Origin: Psychrobacter fulvigenes
GTDB lineage: Bacteria > Pseudomonadota > Gammaproteobacteria > Pseudomonadales > Moraxellaceae
Assembly: GCF_904846155.1 (NCBI RefSeq)
Contig: NZ_CAJGZP010000001.1
Coordinates: 2,790,001 to 2,854,000, forward strand
Length of the DNA stretch: 64,000 nucleotides
Reading direction: 5' to 3'
Part shown: positions 1 to 9,171 of the stretch, piece after piece
Layout: every line of letters starts with the position of its first letter
Numbering within the stretch: the stretch's first letter is position 1
Made by a program: the position numbers and the translations under genes
Notes under the pieces: generated by a model
The model's input: the letters and a program-made list of their open reading frames with translations, nothing else
Databases searched by the model: none
Told to the model about the DNA's origin: nothing

Positions 1-190
1 CTCGCTTGGGGCGGCTTGGCAATACAAACAGGTTAAGGATGATCGCCCATAAGAATTGCGGGATTTCAATCACACGTGGGTCTGATAAAAACTGTTTTAG
101 ATAGCGGCGGACGGCAGGCGCTGTTGGCTCATCTGGCGTGCCGAGGTTCACTAATAGGACGGCAATACGTGGGGGCAGTTCAGGTTTCAT
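1..190 (-). CDS. hemH: Ferrochelatase, N-terminal part (cut by window edge)
   Basis: The last step of haem synthesis: insertion of ferrous iron into protoporphyrin IX. Only the first 63 codons are inside the window, read leftwards from an ATG at 190. They begin [20 protein letters not shown] and continue with a [19 protein letters not shown] stretch, which is the characteristic N-terminus of bacterial ferrochelatases (LVNLGTP, then RRYLxxFLSDxRV). The catalytic His and Glu of the family lie further on and cannot be seen. It is divergent from metX, with about 290 bases between the two. Identification rests on this N-terminal signature alone, but the signature is distinctive. Confidence 0.88.
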   Translation of the reverse strand, partial: MKPELPPRIAVLLVNLGTPDEPTAPAVRRYLKQFLSDPRVIEIPQFLWAIILNLFVLPSRPKR

Positions 191-480
191 AAGAGCACTA
201 TTTTATTAATAAGTTATTAGAGAAAATGACTAAAAAATATCAAAAACTATGAGATAAAAGACTATTAAGGCATTGTTAATTTAAACGCTTATTAGTGTAG
301 CATTTTATCCCTTGATAACGCACCGTAAAAGCCGCGCTTATACAATTTGATACTTCTATAAAAATAAAGTCTGAGCATGACGGTTGTACTCATACGCGCA
401 TCGCCCTACAATAGACGCACATAGTGTGTAGGCAGAGTGCAGATACGCACATTGCCGTCTATTTATTTTATTGATAACTG

Positions 481-1875
481 TTGTCTTGCGAGGTAGCCTT
501 GAGAGCACGTACTGATAGTACCAATGACAATTCACCCAAAGACCACCCTAACTTGGATGACTCCGCCAATACAGTTGACTTAGTTGGTTCAGTTGGCATT
601 GTTACCCCCCAAACACTGCACTTTGCAGAGCCATTGACGTTGGAGTGCAATCGCACTTTATCCTCGTTTGACTTGGTCATCGAAACTTACGGGTCGCTCA
701 ACGAAGATAAATCCAATGCCATTCTGATCTGCCACGCCTTATCTGGCAGTCATCATGCGGCAGGCTTCCATAGCAGCGACGATAAAAAACCAGGCTGGTG
801 GGACAATATGATTGGCCCCAATAAAGCCATCGACACCAATCGCTTTTTTGTGGTTTGTGTCAATAATATCGGCAGCTGCTTTGGCTCTACGGGTCCGACG
901 ACCATCAACCCTGATAGCAGCAAAAATGGCGGCGAACCACAAGTTTATGGTCCTGATTTTCCCTTAGTGACGATAAAAGACTGGGTAAAAACCCAAGCCA
1001 TGCTCTCAGATCGTCTTGGCATTGACGTCTGGCATGCCATCGTTGGTGGCTCGATGGGCGGTATGCAAGCGCTGCAATGGTCGGTCGATTATCCCGATCG
1101 GCTAAAGCGCTGCGTGGTCATCGCCTGTACACCCAAATTATCAGCACAGAATATTGGCTTTAATGAGGTCGCGCGGCAGTCGATATTATCTGACCCTGAC
1201 TTCAAAGATGGACGTTACCTGCAAGCAGACACTTATCCACGTCGCGGACTGATATTGGCACGCATGGTTGGTCATATTACTTATTTGACCGATGATGCGA
1301 TGAAAGCCAAGTTTGGCCGTGATCTAAAGTCTGGCAAGTTCATGTATGGCTATGATGTCGAGTTCCAAGTCGAAAGCTACCTGCGCTATCAAGGCGAACG
1401 CTTTAGCAAAAACTTCGACGCCAACACTTACCTGCTGATGACCAAAGCCTTAGATTATTTCGATCCGACCCGTGGCTATGCTGAGCAAGTTGTTGACCGC
1501 GATGTCGATGACAACAGTCAAAATCATAATGGTATTGATCAACATAATGACACTGATAAACAAGACATTGATAAACAAGACACCGATGAAAGCCAACGTG
1601 AGCTGAGCGCTCTAAAAGCCGCATTTGCACATACCAAGTGTCAGTATCTAGTCGTGTCATTTACCACTGACTGGCGCTTCGCCCCTGAACGCTCACAAGA
1701 AATCGTCGATGCACTGATGGCAACTGGTAAACCTGTCAGCTATATCAATGTCGATGCGCCACATGGCCACGATTCCTTTTTATTCGATATTCCCCGCTAT
1801 ATGGTCGCCGTTGAAGGCTTTTTGACCGCGCCGTTTATCACGAACAGCCTGACAGCTAGAGGAGAACGCTCATGA
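481..1875 (+). CDS. metX: Homoserine O-acyltransferase (MetX family)
   Basis: Acylates the hydroxyl of L-homoserine (acetyl- or succinyl-CoA donor) at the entry to methionine synthesis; cytoplasmic alpha/beta-hydrolase fold. The nucleophile elbow GGSMGG places the catalytic Ser at residue 191, with Asp397 (DWRF) and His430 (PHGHDSF) completing the triad. About 30 residues rich in D, N, Q and H (roughly 340-372) interrupt the fold before the catalytic Asp and are partly encoded by a short tandem repeat. The start is uncertain: no ATG lies before the conserved region, TTG codons occur at 481 and 499, and neither has a strong ribosome binding site. The stop overlaps the ATG of metW, so the two are translationally coupled. 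Whether the donor is acetyl- or succinyl-CoA cannot be told from the motifs. Confidence 0.93.
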   Translation: MSCEVALRARTDSTNDNSPKDHPNLDDSANTVDLVGSVGIVTPQTLHFAEPLTLECNRTLSSFDLVIETYGSLNEDKSNAILICHALSGSHHAAGFHSSDDKKPGWWDNMIGPNKAIDTNRFFVVCVNNIGSCFGSTGPTTINPDSSKNGGEPQVYGPDFPLVTIKDWVKTQAMLSDRLGIDVWHAIVGGSMGGMQALQWSVDYPDRLKRCVVIACTPKLSAQNIGFNEVARQSILSDPDFKDGRYLQADTYPRRGLILARMVGHITYLTDDAMKAKFGRDLKSGKFMYGYDVEFQVESYLRYQGERFSKNFDANTYLLMTKALDYFDPTRGYAEQVVDRDVDDNSQNHNGIDQHNDTDKQDIDKQDTDESQRELSALKAAFAHTKCQYLVVSFTTDWRFAPERSQEIVDALMATGKPVSYINVDAPHGHDSFLFDIPRYMVAVEGFLTAPFITNSLTARGERS

Positions 1876-2483
1876 GAATGGATCATCAGCTGGCCGAACG
1901 CTGGATTGCTCCCAAGTCACATATTCTAGATTTGGGTTGTGGCAATGGTGATTTGCTCGCACATTTGCAGCAAAACCTAGGCGTGACGGGCTATGGACTT
2001 GAGATTGACGAAGACAAAATCAATGAAGCCATCGCTAAAGGCTTATCCATCGTCGAGCAAGACCTCAATGATGGACTTGGCCGATTTGCCGATGACAGCT
2101 TTGATACCGTGGTCATGGCACGGGCGCTACAGGCAGTCAAAGCACCTGACGTGCTCTTGCTCGATATGCTACGAGTTGCCCGCGAGGCCGTCATTACCTT
2201 CCCGAACTTTGCGCATTGGCAAAACCGTCTGCACTTAGGCCTAAAGGGGCTGATGCCAGTGTCAGAAGCATTGCCTTATGAATGGTATAACACCCCCAAT
2301 ATTCATCTGTGTACCTTTAAAGACTTTGAAGAGCTATGCGCGCAGCATGATATTGATATCATCAATCGCTTCGCCGTCAGTGATTCTAATAAAGGTCATT
2401 CACCGCTGATGACCACGTTGATACGACAAGCGCCCAACTTATTGGCGGATGTCGCTATCTATCGGGTAACCAAGCACAAATAG
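1872..2483 (+). CDS. metW: Methionine biosynthesis protein MetW
   Basis: A small class I SAM-dependent methyltransferase-fold protein that accompanies MetX in many proteobacteria and is thought to support homoserine acylation. The SAM-binding motif I is [11 protein letters not shown] at residues 20-30, followed by an acidic motif II (GLEID). The [16 protein letters not shown] block and the [12 protein letters not shown] block are typical of MetW. The 203-aa length is normal for the family. Its ATG overlaps the metX stop by four bases (ATGA), which is the usual metXW arrangement. The biochemical role is known only from family work, and no catalytic assignment can be made here. Confidence 0.92.
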   Translation: MRMDHQLAERWIAPKSHILDLGCGNGDLLAHLQQNLGVTGYGLEIDEDKINEAIAKGLSIVEQDLNDGLGRFADDSFDTVVMARALQAVKAPDVLLLDMLRVAREAVITFPNFAHWQNRLHLGLKGLMPVSEALPYEWYNTPNIHLCTFKDFEELCAQHDIDIINRFAVSDSNKGHSPLMTTLIRQAPNLLADVAIYRVTKHK

Positions 2484-2964
2484 AATATAATGCAGGAAAC
2501 AAAGGCAAAAGTAAGGCGAACATAGAACATAAGTCCAGCAGCTCATTCGCCTTACTGGCTTTTTGCTGAGTTAATTGACAGCTTAATAAATAGCCATCTA
2601 TCGTATAGGTTTACTTACTATCTGGTAACTGCATGATTTTGTTACATACTATTATCGTCAAAATCGCGTTAAACTGGGTAATTAGTATTTGAGTTTCGTA
2701 ACTTCGGGTGTTAAGCTTACGAAATATTGTCAATGGCATCCTTCTTGCAACCTATTTATCTGTTGATATTAGATAACGACTATTAAACAAAATAGATAAA
2801 TGCTGATAACAACATATGGTTTAATCACTAGCATCTGACCATGACTCTTTAACTATTATTTTTTAGTAGTTACTATCGACTCATCATTGCCGTATAGACT
2901 TACTGTTCTGCAGGCATTGTTTTATCGTTTAGCTACTTATCAACTGCCTATCTTTGGAGCTGCT
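2484..2964. other. Intergenic region between metW and the Sel1 gene
   Basis: About 480 bases without a credible gene. It starts with an 11-bp inverted repeat that may terminate metXW (listed separately). The rest is AT-rich and presumably carries the promoter of the downstream secreted-protein gene. I see no repeat element or RNA gene in it. Confidence 0.5.
2510..2560 (+). terminator. Possible terminator of metXW
   Basis: AGTAAGGCGAA at 2510-2520 is perfectly complementary to TTCGCCTTACT at 2546-2556, with a 25-base loop. GGCTTTTT follows. The loop is long and the T run short, so this is a weaker terminator than others in the window. Confidence 0.5.
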
Positions 2965-3546
2965 ATGAAACTGTTAAAAGCTGCATTATTTACCGCTGCA
3001 TTCTCTTGCGCTGGTCTTGCCAATGCTGAATTGATTTCAAACGTACCATTAGATGTCTCACGTTTTGAGATCATGAGTGTCAGTGAGCTGACCGCCCGTG
3101 CCAACCAAGGCAATGATCATGCTCAGTTCTATCTTGCTAAGCGCCTACAAAAAGGCCAGGATATCACCAAAAACACTCAGCAAGCGGTGCAATGGTACAC
3201 ACGCGCAGCAGAACAAGGCGTAGCCCCTGCTCAGCTGAACCTTGCAATCATGTACTTACGTGGCGAAGGTGTACAACCCAACTTGCAACAAGCTCGTCAC
3301 TGGTTAGAAAAAGCCGCCATGCGTGGTGATAACCGTGCCAGCTATACGCTTGCACTGCTCGACGAGAAACAAAAAAACCTAGTCGACGCCTATAAATGGT
3401 ATGACTTAGCAGCGCGTGATGGCATGCTCGACGACAAAGTACGCAATAAAGCTCGCGGTAAGATTGGTCAATTGGCATTGAACTTATCGAGCTCAGACAT
3501 CGCGAGTGCTCGTAGCCAAGCGGATAGCTGGTTCCAGAGTAGATAA
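2965..3546 (+). CDS. Secreted Sel1-like repeat (tetratricopeptide-type) protein
   Basis: A 193-aa periplasmic or secreted helical-repeat protein. I chose the ATG at 2965 because it follows a TTTGGAGC ribosome binding site and opens directly into a signal peptide (MKLLKAALFTAAFSCAGLANA, cleavage expected after ANA). An upstream in-frame extension to 2887 has neither feature. The mature part contains Sel1-type repeats recognisable as AQFYLAKRL, AVQWYTRAAEQG, AQLNLAIMYLRGEG, ARHWLEKAAMRG and AYKWYDLAARDG. Such repeats mediate protein-protein contacts, and no enzymatic motif is present. It is monocistronic with a strong terminator. Its function is unknown; a scaffold or envelope-associated role would fit the family. 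Confidence 0.85.
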   Translation: MKLLKAALFTAAFSCAGLANAELISNVPLDVSRFEIMSVSELTARANQGNDHAQFYLAKRLQKGQDITKNTQQAVQWYTRAAEQGVAPAQLNLAIMYLRGEGVQPNLQQARHWLEKAAMRGDNRASYTLALLDEKQKNLVDAYKWYDLAARDGMLDDKVRNKARGKIGQLALNLSSSDIASARSQADSWFQSR

Positions 3547-3601
3547 GCTAGAGCAGATAAAATAAAAACAGTTTTGATTTGAAGTAAAAAATTTGAGAGT
3601 G

Positions 3602-3632
3602 AAAAATCCAGCTGATTGGCTGGATTTTTTGT
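3602..3632 (+). terminator. Rho-independent terminator of the Sel1-repeat gene
   Basis: AAAAATCCAGC (3602-3612) pairs perfectly with GCTGGATTTTT (3619-3629) around a 6-base loop, running straight into T residues. Confidence 0.87.
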
Positions 3633-3699
3633 GTTTACATGATGAACAATTTATATGATGAATACTTACGTTAACTGGTTACCATAGTTCCTTAATCCT

Positions 3700-4296
3700 T
3701 TACTCCCTCGGCGTGCGCGCCATGGTATAGAACTCTGCATTCGACTGCATACTCATCACAATTGCCATTCTATTAGACAAGCCAAAAAACGCGGTGATAC
3801 CAGCAATGTCCAAGATATCTTCCTCATCATAACCGTGCTCTCGAAGTGCAGCATAGTCTGTCTCTTGAACAAGTTCCGGGGTGCGACAGAGCTTGACTGA
3901 AAACGCCAGCATGGCTTTTTGTTTAGGGCTGATCGGCGCATGCAAGTAATTGATTGCTATTTGATCTGCTAGCAGCGGCTCTTTTGCAAACACTCGCAGT
4001 AGCGCACCATGAGCGATAACGCAGTATTGGCAACCATTAGCGGCACTGGTAGCAACAATGATCATCTCCTTTTCGGCTGGGCTTAGCGTGCTGTCCTCTC
4101 GCTCCATCACGGCATCATAATAAGCAAAGAACGCTCTGAACTCTGCTGGGCGATACGCCAGCGCTAAAAACACGTTTGGAATGAATTTGGCTTTTTCTTG
4201 TACTGCTAAGATACGTTCAAGGATATCAGCAGGCAGGCTATCTAAATCAGGAACAGGATAGCTGCTGATGGGCGTGCTTGTAGAAGCGTTACTCAT
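3700..4296 (-). CDS. Peroxidase-related AhpD/carboxymuconolactone-decarboxylase family protein
   Basis: A 198-aa all-helical protein of the AhpD-like superfamily. These proteins use a CxxC plus nearby His for thiol-dependent peroxide or disulfide chemistry. The motif is CQYCVIAHG at about residues 90-98, preceded by LSPAEKEMIIVATSAANG, which is typical of the 'peroxidase-related enzyme' subfamily. The C-terminal ILDIAGITAFFGLSNRMA segment also matches this family. There is no signal peptide. The start at 4296 has a GGAGATGACAT leader. It is convergent with the Sel1 gene and divergent from trhO. The substrate is unknown, and it is not the classical AhpD of an ahpCD operon because no ahpC is near. 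Confidence 0.85.
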   Translation of the reverse strand: MSNASTSTPISSYPVPDLDSLPADILERILAVQEKAKFIPNVFLALAYRPAEFRAFFAYYDAVMEREDSTLSPAEKEMIIVATSAANGCQYCVIAHGALLRVFAKEPLLADQIAINYLHAPISPKQKAMLAFSVKLCRTPELVQETDYAALREHGYDEEDILDIAGITAFFGLSNRMAIVMSMQSNAEFYTMARTPRE

Positions 4297-4569
4297 ATGT
4301 CATCTCCATTGACAGGGTTTTATTGTTATATAGTCTACCTTTATAAATCAGTAATAAACAGTCAAAAAACATCTCAATTGATATGGGTCAGCTTAGGGCG
4401 TATCGTCATTTAGATGGATTGGTGACACGCTTTGATAAAACATTCAAAAACCGCGCTAAATTTGCTACACTGCGCCAACATTTGGCCAAATCCACAACTG
4501 TGCCAATGTTATAGACAACACTTTTAACCCATTGCACTAGGTTTGCGACCTAGCCAGCAGGAGACACCC

Positions 4570-5631
4570 ATGAGCACCATCAACACTGCACCACCATCAG
4601 CCACACCCAAAAAAGCCACCGAATATGATAGCGTGACCAACAATATCGTCGTTGCCGCGCTCTATAAATTTACCCGTTTTGCCGACTTCGAGCAGTATCG
4701 TCAGCCTATCTTAAACGCCATGCTCGATAATGAAGTAAAAGGCACTTTACTATTGGCTTCAGAAGGTATTAACGGGACTATCTCAGGTAGCCGCCAAGGT
4801 ATCGACAACGTCCTTGAGTACCTACGGAGCATTGAAGCGATTGGTAACTTTGAGTTTAAAGAATCCTATACGGATGCTCAGCCTTTTTACCGTACCAAAG
4901 TAAAGCTCAAAAAAGAAATCGTCACCATGGGTGTGGAGGATATCGATCCGCTACAGTCAGTCGGTCGTTATGTAAAACCAAGCGAGTGGAATGCGCTAAT
5001 TTCAGACCCTGACATTATCTTGATCGATACCCGTAACGACTATGAAGTACAAATCGGCACCTTTGAAAATGCCGTCAATCCAAACACTGAGACCTTTCGT
5101 GAGTTCCCAGATTACGTCGCCAAAGAGCTGGATCCTAGCAAGCATAAAAAAGTAGCGATGTTCTGTACTGGCGGTATTCGCTGCGAAAAATCAACCGCCT
5201 TTATGCGTCAGCAAGGCTTTGAAGAGGTCTATCATTTAGAGGGCGGTATCCTAAAATACCTAGAAGAAGTACCTGCTAGCGACTCTATGTGGCAAGGCGA
5301 ATGCTTCGTTTTTGATAATCGCGTCTCAGTCAATCACGATTTAGAAAAAGGGGATTATGATCAGTGCTTTGCCTGCCGTATGCCCATCACTGAAGAAGAT
5401 AAGCAAACGCCTGCTTATATCAAAGGCGAGTCTTGCCCGCACTGTATAGGTAAGGCTACTGAAGAGCAAAAAGCGCGTTTCCGTGAGCGCGAGCATCAAA
5501 TGCAACTGGCCAAGCAGCGCGGTGAAACGCATATCGGCAGCGAAGTCATTGAGGTGATTGAAAAACGCAAAGCGGCTAAGCTTGAAGCGCGTCGTCAGGC
5601 AGATGCAGCCAATAAAGAAAAAGCAGGTTAA
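4570..5631 (+). CDS. trhO: tRNA uridine(34) 5-hydroxylase, rhodanese-domain protein TrhO (YceA)
   Basis: TrhO proteins hydroxylate U34 of certain tRNAs in an oxygen-dependent route to 5-(carboxy)methoxyuridine wobble bases. The order is an N-terminal acylphosphatase-like domain ([12 protein letters not shown]...[16 protein letters not shown]), a central rhodanese domain with the active-site loop [11 protein letters not shown], and a C-terminal Cys-rich segment (CFACRMPI...CPHC) followed by a charged helical tail. I take the ATG at 4570, which has CAGGAG seven bases upstream, rather than the in-frame TTG at 4543. The resulting 353 aa is normal for the family. It is a single gene ending in a strong terminator shared with serA. 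Confidence 0.93.
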   Translation: MSTINTAPPSATPKKATEYDSVTNNIVVAALYKFTRFADFEQYRQPILNAMLDNEVKGTLLLASEGINGTISGSRQGIDNVLEYLRSIEAIGNFEFKESYTDAQPFYRTKVKLKKEIVTMGVEDIDPLQSVGRYVKPSEWNALISDPDIILIDTRNDYEVQIGTFENAVNPNTETFREFPDYVAKELDPSKHKKVAMFCTGGIRCEKSTAFMRQQGFEEVYHLEGGILKYLEEVPASDSMWQGECFVFDNRVSVNHDLEKGDYDQCFACRMPITEEDKQTPAYIKGESCPHCIGKATEEQKARFREREHQMQLAKQRGETHIGSEVIEVIEKRKAAKLEARRQADAANKEKAG

Positions 5632-5680
5632 ATTAAGAGCCTACTATTTGAGTTGTTAAACTTTTAAATGATTAACCATA

Positions 5681-5716
5681 AAAAAGAGATGCCCTATTAA
5701 TAGAGCATCTCTTTTT
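5681..5716. terminator. Bidirectional terminator between trhO and serA
   Basis: AAAAAGAGATGC (5681-5692) pairs with GCATCTCTTTTT (5705-5716). The loop itself contains a short palindrome (CTATTAATAG). T runs exist in both directions, suiting the convergent genes. Confidence 0.85.
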
Positions 5717-5718
5717 AT

Positions 5719-5838
5719 TGATATAGTCGAGCTAATTCAAAAAGAATACAGTGCTGCTGGGATGAACTTTTCGAAGCCTCTGGAGTGCATAGCGCACAGC
5801 AAGCAAGGAAAGGTTTATACCAGCAGAACGCTTTTTGA
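5719..5838 (-). repeat. Dispersed repeat family A, copy 1 (reverse orientation)
   Basis: The reverse complement of 5751-5830 matches copies at 7412-7567, 41797-41947 and 50134-50275. Shared core: CTGGTATAAA...CTTGCTTGCTGTGCG...CAGAGGCT...CATCCCAGCAG. The core is flanked by complementary arms (GTGCTGCTGG / CCAGCAGAAC). The outer TATAGTCG end is at 5722-5729; the other outer end looks shortened. It lies between the convergent trhO and serA. The boundaries are approximate. Confidence 0.75.
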
Positions 5839-5900
5839 CTGTCTCTTTTTTATTTTGGACGAATTACATCTGCCATAAAGTTAAACGATAAAGCTTTACT

Positions 5901-7127
5901 CTAGAACAAGATACGCACGCGGATGGTTTCTTCCACGTCTTTTAGCTGATCTAGAGCAGCTGTGGAATCGTGATAATCCACGTCCATCACTAGATAACCC
6001 ACATCGCCTTCAGTCATGAGGCTCTGCGCCAAAATGTTGATATGCGCTTCTGCAAACAGACGGTTGATCTGTGACAAGACACCTGGCACGTTTTTGTGGA
6101 TATGTAGTAAGCGATGCGTGCCTTCCTTGAACGGAATCGAAACTTCTGGGAAGTTCACCGCAGTAACAGTATCGCCTTGATCAGAGTATTTAACGAACTT
6201 CTCTGCGACTTCTAGACCGATATTGGCCTGCGCTTCTTGCGTAGAACCACCAATGTGCGGCGTCAAGATGACATTATCAAACTTACGTAGCGGTGACTCA
6301 AACTCTTCATCAGCAGATTTTGGCTCTTTCGGGAACACATCGATTGCTGCGCCCAAGACTTTACCTGATTCTAATGCTGCTGCTAGATCGTCAATCTCAA
6401 CACAAGTACCACGTGCCGCGTTGATAAAGTAGCTGCCTTCTTTCATCTGCGCGAACTGCTCTGCTTTCATCATATAGCGAGTGCTTGGTACGTCAGGCAC
6501 ATGCAAGGTCACGATGTCAGCAGTTGATAGCAGCTCCTCTAAGCTCCCTACTTGATGAGCGTTACCGAGCGGTAGTTTGGTCACAACATCATGATAGATG
6601 ACTTTCATACCGAAGCTCTCTGCCAATACAGACAGCTGTGAGCCAATAGAGCCGTAACCTACGATACCGATGGTTTTACCACGCACTTCATGCGAGTTTT
6701 TGGCAGACTTACCCCAGCCGCCACGATGGACAACGGCATTTTTTTCAGGGATACCGCGATACAGCATGATCGCTTCAGCCAATACCAACTCAGCCACTGA
6801 ACGGGTATTAGAGTATGGCGCGTTAAAGACTGGAATACCCAGCTCACGAGCCGCGTCCAAATCTACTTGGTTGGTACCGATACAAAAACAGCCGATGCCA
6901 GTCAGTTTTTTGGCGTGCTCAAGCACTTCACGCGTCAGCTGAGTACGCGAACGAATACCGACGAAATGGGCGTCTTTGATCTTTTCGATCAGCTCATCTT
7001 GATCCAGCGCGTGGCTGAGATATTCGATGTTTTGGTAGCCCGCTTTTTCTAGTACTTTGAGTGCATTTTCGTGCACGCCTTCGAGTAATAAAAACCGAAT
7101 CTTGTCTTTTTGCAGTGATAGCGCCAT
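5901..7127 (-). CDS. serA: D-3-phosphoglycerate dehydrogenase
   Basis: Oxidises 3-phosphoglycerate to 3-phosphohydroxypyruvate with NAD+, the first step of serine synthesis; in several bacteria it also reduces 2-oxoglutarate to D-2-hydroxyglutarate. The 408-aa length and layout match the E. coli-type enzyme: substrate-binding halves around an NAD domain with GYGSIG, the RGTCVEIDDLA segment, the catalytic His in TPHIGGSTQEAQ, and a C-terminal ACT domain (HKNVPGVLSQINRLFAEAHI) for allosteric serine binding. It is divergent from an FAD dehydrogenase that probably oxidises D-2-hydroxyglutarate, a known functional partner. Family A repeats lie on both sides of the gene, in opposite orientations. 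Confidence 0.96.
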   Translation of the reverse strand: MALSLQKDKIRFLLLEGVHENALKVLEKAGYQNIEYLSHALDQDELIEKIKDAHFVGIRSRTQLTREVLEHAKKLTGIGCFCIGTNQVDLDAARELGIPVFNAPYSNTRSVAELVLAEAIMLYRGIPEKNAVVHRGGWGKSAKNSHEVRGKTIGIVGYGSIGSQLSVLAESFGMKVIYHDVVTKLPLGNAHQVGSLEELLSTADIVTLHVPDVPSTRYMMKAEQFAQMKEGSYFINAARGTCVEIDDLAAALESGKVLGAAIDVFPKEPKSADEEFESPLRKFDNVILTPHIGGSTQEAQANIGLEVAEKFVKYSDQGDTVTAVNFPEVSIPFKEGTHRLLHIHKNVPGVLSQINRLFAEAHINILAQSLMTEGDVGYLVMDVDYHDSTAALDQLKDVEETIRVRILF

Positions 7128-7411
7128 GTGAGAACTGTCCTATAATTGTCTTTTAAAAAATCTACGATAGGTGAAACGAAAACAGTGCGGTTATCTTACA
7201 CAAAATTTCACAATGATGTTAGGGGCATTAGGTGAATTATTGCTTATCAAGCCTGAAATTTATTTATGATATTGTGAACGATGATGTCTGAATCTTTGAT
7301 GCACCCTTTTTTATGGTGTTTATAGTACCTAAAGACTCACAATAGGCGCTCTTGTCTTGCTAACATCATATACTGCTGATTCTTGCACCATACTTATATG
7401 TTAAACTTTGC

Positions 7412-7567
7412 CTTATATAATCAGTTCGAAATAAAATCGATATGTTTATATTGTCATGCTACTGGTACAAATTTTCCTTGCTTGCTGTGCGCTTCGCACT
7501 CCAGAGGCTGCACAAAGTTTATACCAGTAGCACGGTATCGGTTTTAAAGTGTATCAACTATATTACT
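7412..7567 (+). repeat. Dispersed repeat family A, copy 2
   Basis: Its core is at 7457-7532, with arms TGCTACTGG (7457-7465) and CCAGTAGCA (7524-7532). The outer TATATAATCAG end is near 7414 and the outer ATCAACTATAT end is near 7553-7563. It fills the middle of the 507-base serA/FAD-dehydrogenase divergent region and ends about 70 bases before the dehydrogenase start, in the same orientation. No other gene or motif is evident in this gap. Confidence 0.8.
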
Positions 7568-7634
7568 CAGCTCGCAGTTATTAAAGCACCAAAATAAATA
7601 AGCACCGTATTAACGTTTTTATAGAGATCTGACC

Positions 7635-9080
7635 ATGACCCCATATCCATCACAACCTACCACTCCTGCTACTGGCACTGACGCTGTGACTACGATTCTA
7701 AGCAGCCTTATAGACATTCATCAGTTCGACCCCAGCCAAATCAAAACTGATGCTGAGAGCCTAGAGCACTGGGGCAAAGACTGGACCAAACACTTCGCTC
7801 CTGCTGCGTCTGCCATCGTCTTTCCAAAGACCACCGAGCAAGTACAAGCGATTGTACTCCTTGCCAATGAGCACAACATCGTATTGACCCCAAGTGGCGG
7901 CCGTACGGGTCTCTCTGCAGGCGCAGTCGCGTCTAACGGTGAGATTGTCGTCAGCATGGATAAGATGAACCGTATCGGACAGTTCTATCCTGCTGATCGC
8001 ATGGTTGAGATTGAAGCTGGCGTCATCACCCAGCAGCTGCAAGAGTTCGCCGAGTCAAAAGACCTCTACTATCCTGTCGACTTTGCTTCCGCTGGCTCTA
8101 GTCAAATGGGCGGTAATATCGGTACCAATGCCGGCGGTATCAAAGTCATTCGTTACGGCATGACCCGTCAATGGATCATGGGATTGACCGTGGTCACTGG
8201 TAAAGGCGATATTCTGCATCTGAATCGCGGTATGATTAAGAACGCCACCGGTTACGACTTACGTCAATTGTTTATCGGTTCTGAGGGCACGCTTGGACTC
8301 GTCACTCACGCGCAGGTCAAGCTTGAGCGTCAGCCCCAAGACTTAAACGTCATGGTGCTGGGTATGGACAACTTTAGTGATGTCATGAATGTGCTGTCTG
8401 CCTTTCAAGCGCAGATTGATTTGACGGCGTTTGAATTCTTTGATGACGTGGCAGTTGATAAGCTGATGGCGCATGGTCAAGTACAAGAGCCATTTGAATC
8501 ACGCACCAAGTTCTATACCTTACTAGAGTTTGAAGCACCGTATGAGCCCATCATGGATAAAGCCATGGCCATCTTTGAGCATTGCATGGAGCAAGGCTGG
8601 GTCGTTGATGGGGTGATGAGTCAGAGTCTGACGCAAGCTGAAGAGCTGTGGAAGCTACGAGAATATATCTCTGAGACCATCTCAGTCTTTACCCCGTACA
8701 AAAACGATGTATCAGTACTGATAAGCCATGTACCTGACTTTATCGATGAGATTGACCACATTGTCAGCAGTAACTATCCTGACTTTGAGGTGTGCTGGTT
8801 CGGTCATATCGGTGATGGCAACTTGCATCTGAATATCTTGAAGCCTGAAACTTTAAGCAAGGATGACTTTTTTGCCGCTTGTCAGGTAGTGAATAAACAG
8901 GTGTTTGAGACGGTACAAAAGTACGGCGGTTCCGTGTCTGCTGAGCATGGCGTTGGCATGACTAAAAAGCCGTATCTGCATTATAGCCGCAGTGAGACTG
9001 AGATTGAGTATCTGAAGCAAATTAAGCAGGTGTTTGATCCGAACAATATTATGAATCGTGGCAAGATTTTTGATATGTAA
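7635..9080 (+). CDS. FAD-linked D-2-hydroxyacid dehydrogenase, probably D-2-hydroxyglutarate dehydrogenase
   Basis: A 481-aa flavoprotein of the GlcD/D-lactate dehydrogenase family (PCMH-type FAD-binding domain then FAD-oxidase C-terminal domain). FAD-binding signatures are TPSGGRTGLSAGAV (85-98) and GSSQMGGNIGTNAGG (154-168), then YGMTRQW and FIGSEGTLGLVT. The C-terminal domain has the metal/substrate motif GHIGDGNLHLN (His391, His398) and AEHGVGM. It is divergent from serA; in Pseudomonas this pairing has been shown to be functional, with the dehydrogenase recycling D-2-hydroxyglutarate made by SerA and passing electrons to an ETF or quinone acceptor. Glycolate or D-lactate oxidation is the alternative, since the family is hard to split by motif alone. 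Ends in a strong terminator. Confidence 0.85.
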   Translation: MTPYPSQPTTPATGTDAVTTILSSLIDIHQFDPSQIKTDAESLEHWGKDWTKHFAPAASAIVFPKTTEQVQAIVLLANEHNIVLTPSGGRTGLSAGAVASNGEIVVSMDKMNRIGQFYPADRMVEIEAGVITQQLQEFAESKDLYYPVDFASAGSSQMGGNIGTNAGGIKVIRYGMTRQWIMGLTVVTGKGDILHLNRGMIKNATGYDLRQLFIGSEGTLGLVTHAQVKLERQPQDLNVMVLGMDNFSDVMNVLSAFQAQIDLTAFEFFDDVAVDKLMAHGQVQEPFESRTKFYTLLEFEAPYEPIMDKAMAIFEHCMEQGWVVDGVMSQSLTQAEELWKLREYISETISVFTPYKNDVSVLISHVPDFIDEIDHIVSSNYPDFEVCWFGHIGDGNLHLNILKPETLSKDDFFAACQVVNKQVFETVQKYGGSVSAEHGVGMTKKPYLHYSRSETEIEYLKQIKQVFDPNNIMNRGKIFDM

Positions 9081-9108
9081 TGACTGACCTTGCATGACTG
9101 AAATAAAC

Positions 9109-9145
9109 AAAAGGCGCTAAGTAGATAAACTTAGCGCCTTTTTTA
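9109..9145. terminator. Bidirectional terminator after the FAD dehydrogenase
   Basis: AAAAGGCGCTAAGT (9109-9122) pairs with ACTTAGCGCCTTTT (9129-9142) around a 6-base loop, with T-rich flanks on both strands. It separates convergent genes. Confidence 0.87.
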
Positions 9146-9171
9146 TTATGAACCGCCCTGCTATATGGCGT

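Noticed and set aside
191..480. Possible SAM-type riboswitch ahead of metX
   Set aside because: I looked for paired helices and found no riboswitch pattern; the family is rare in gammaproteobacteria.
4543..4569. TTG start nine codons upstream for trhO
   Set aside because: The ATG at 4570 has a well-placed CAGGAG and matches the family start; the TTG has neither.
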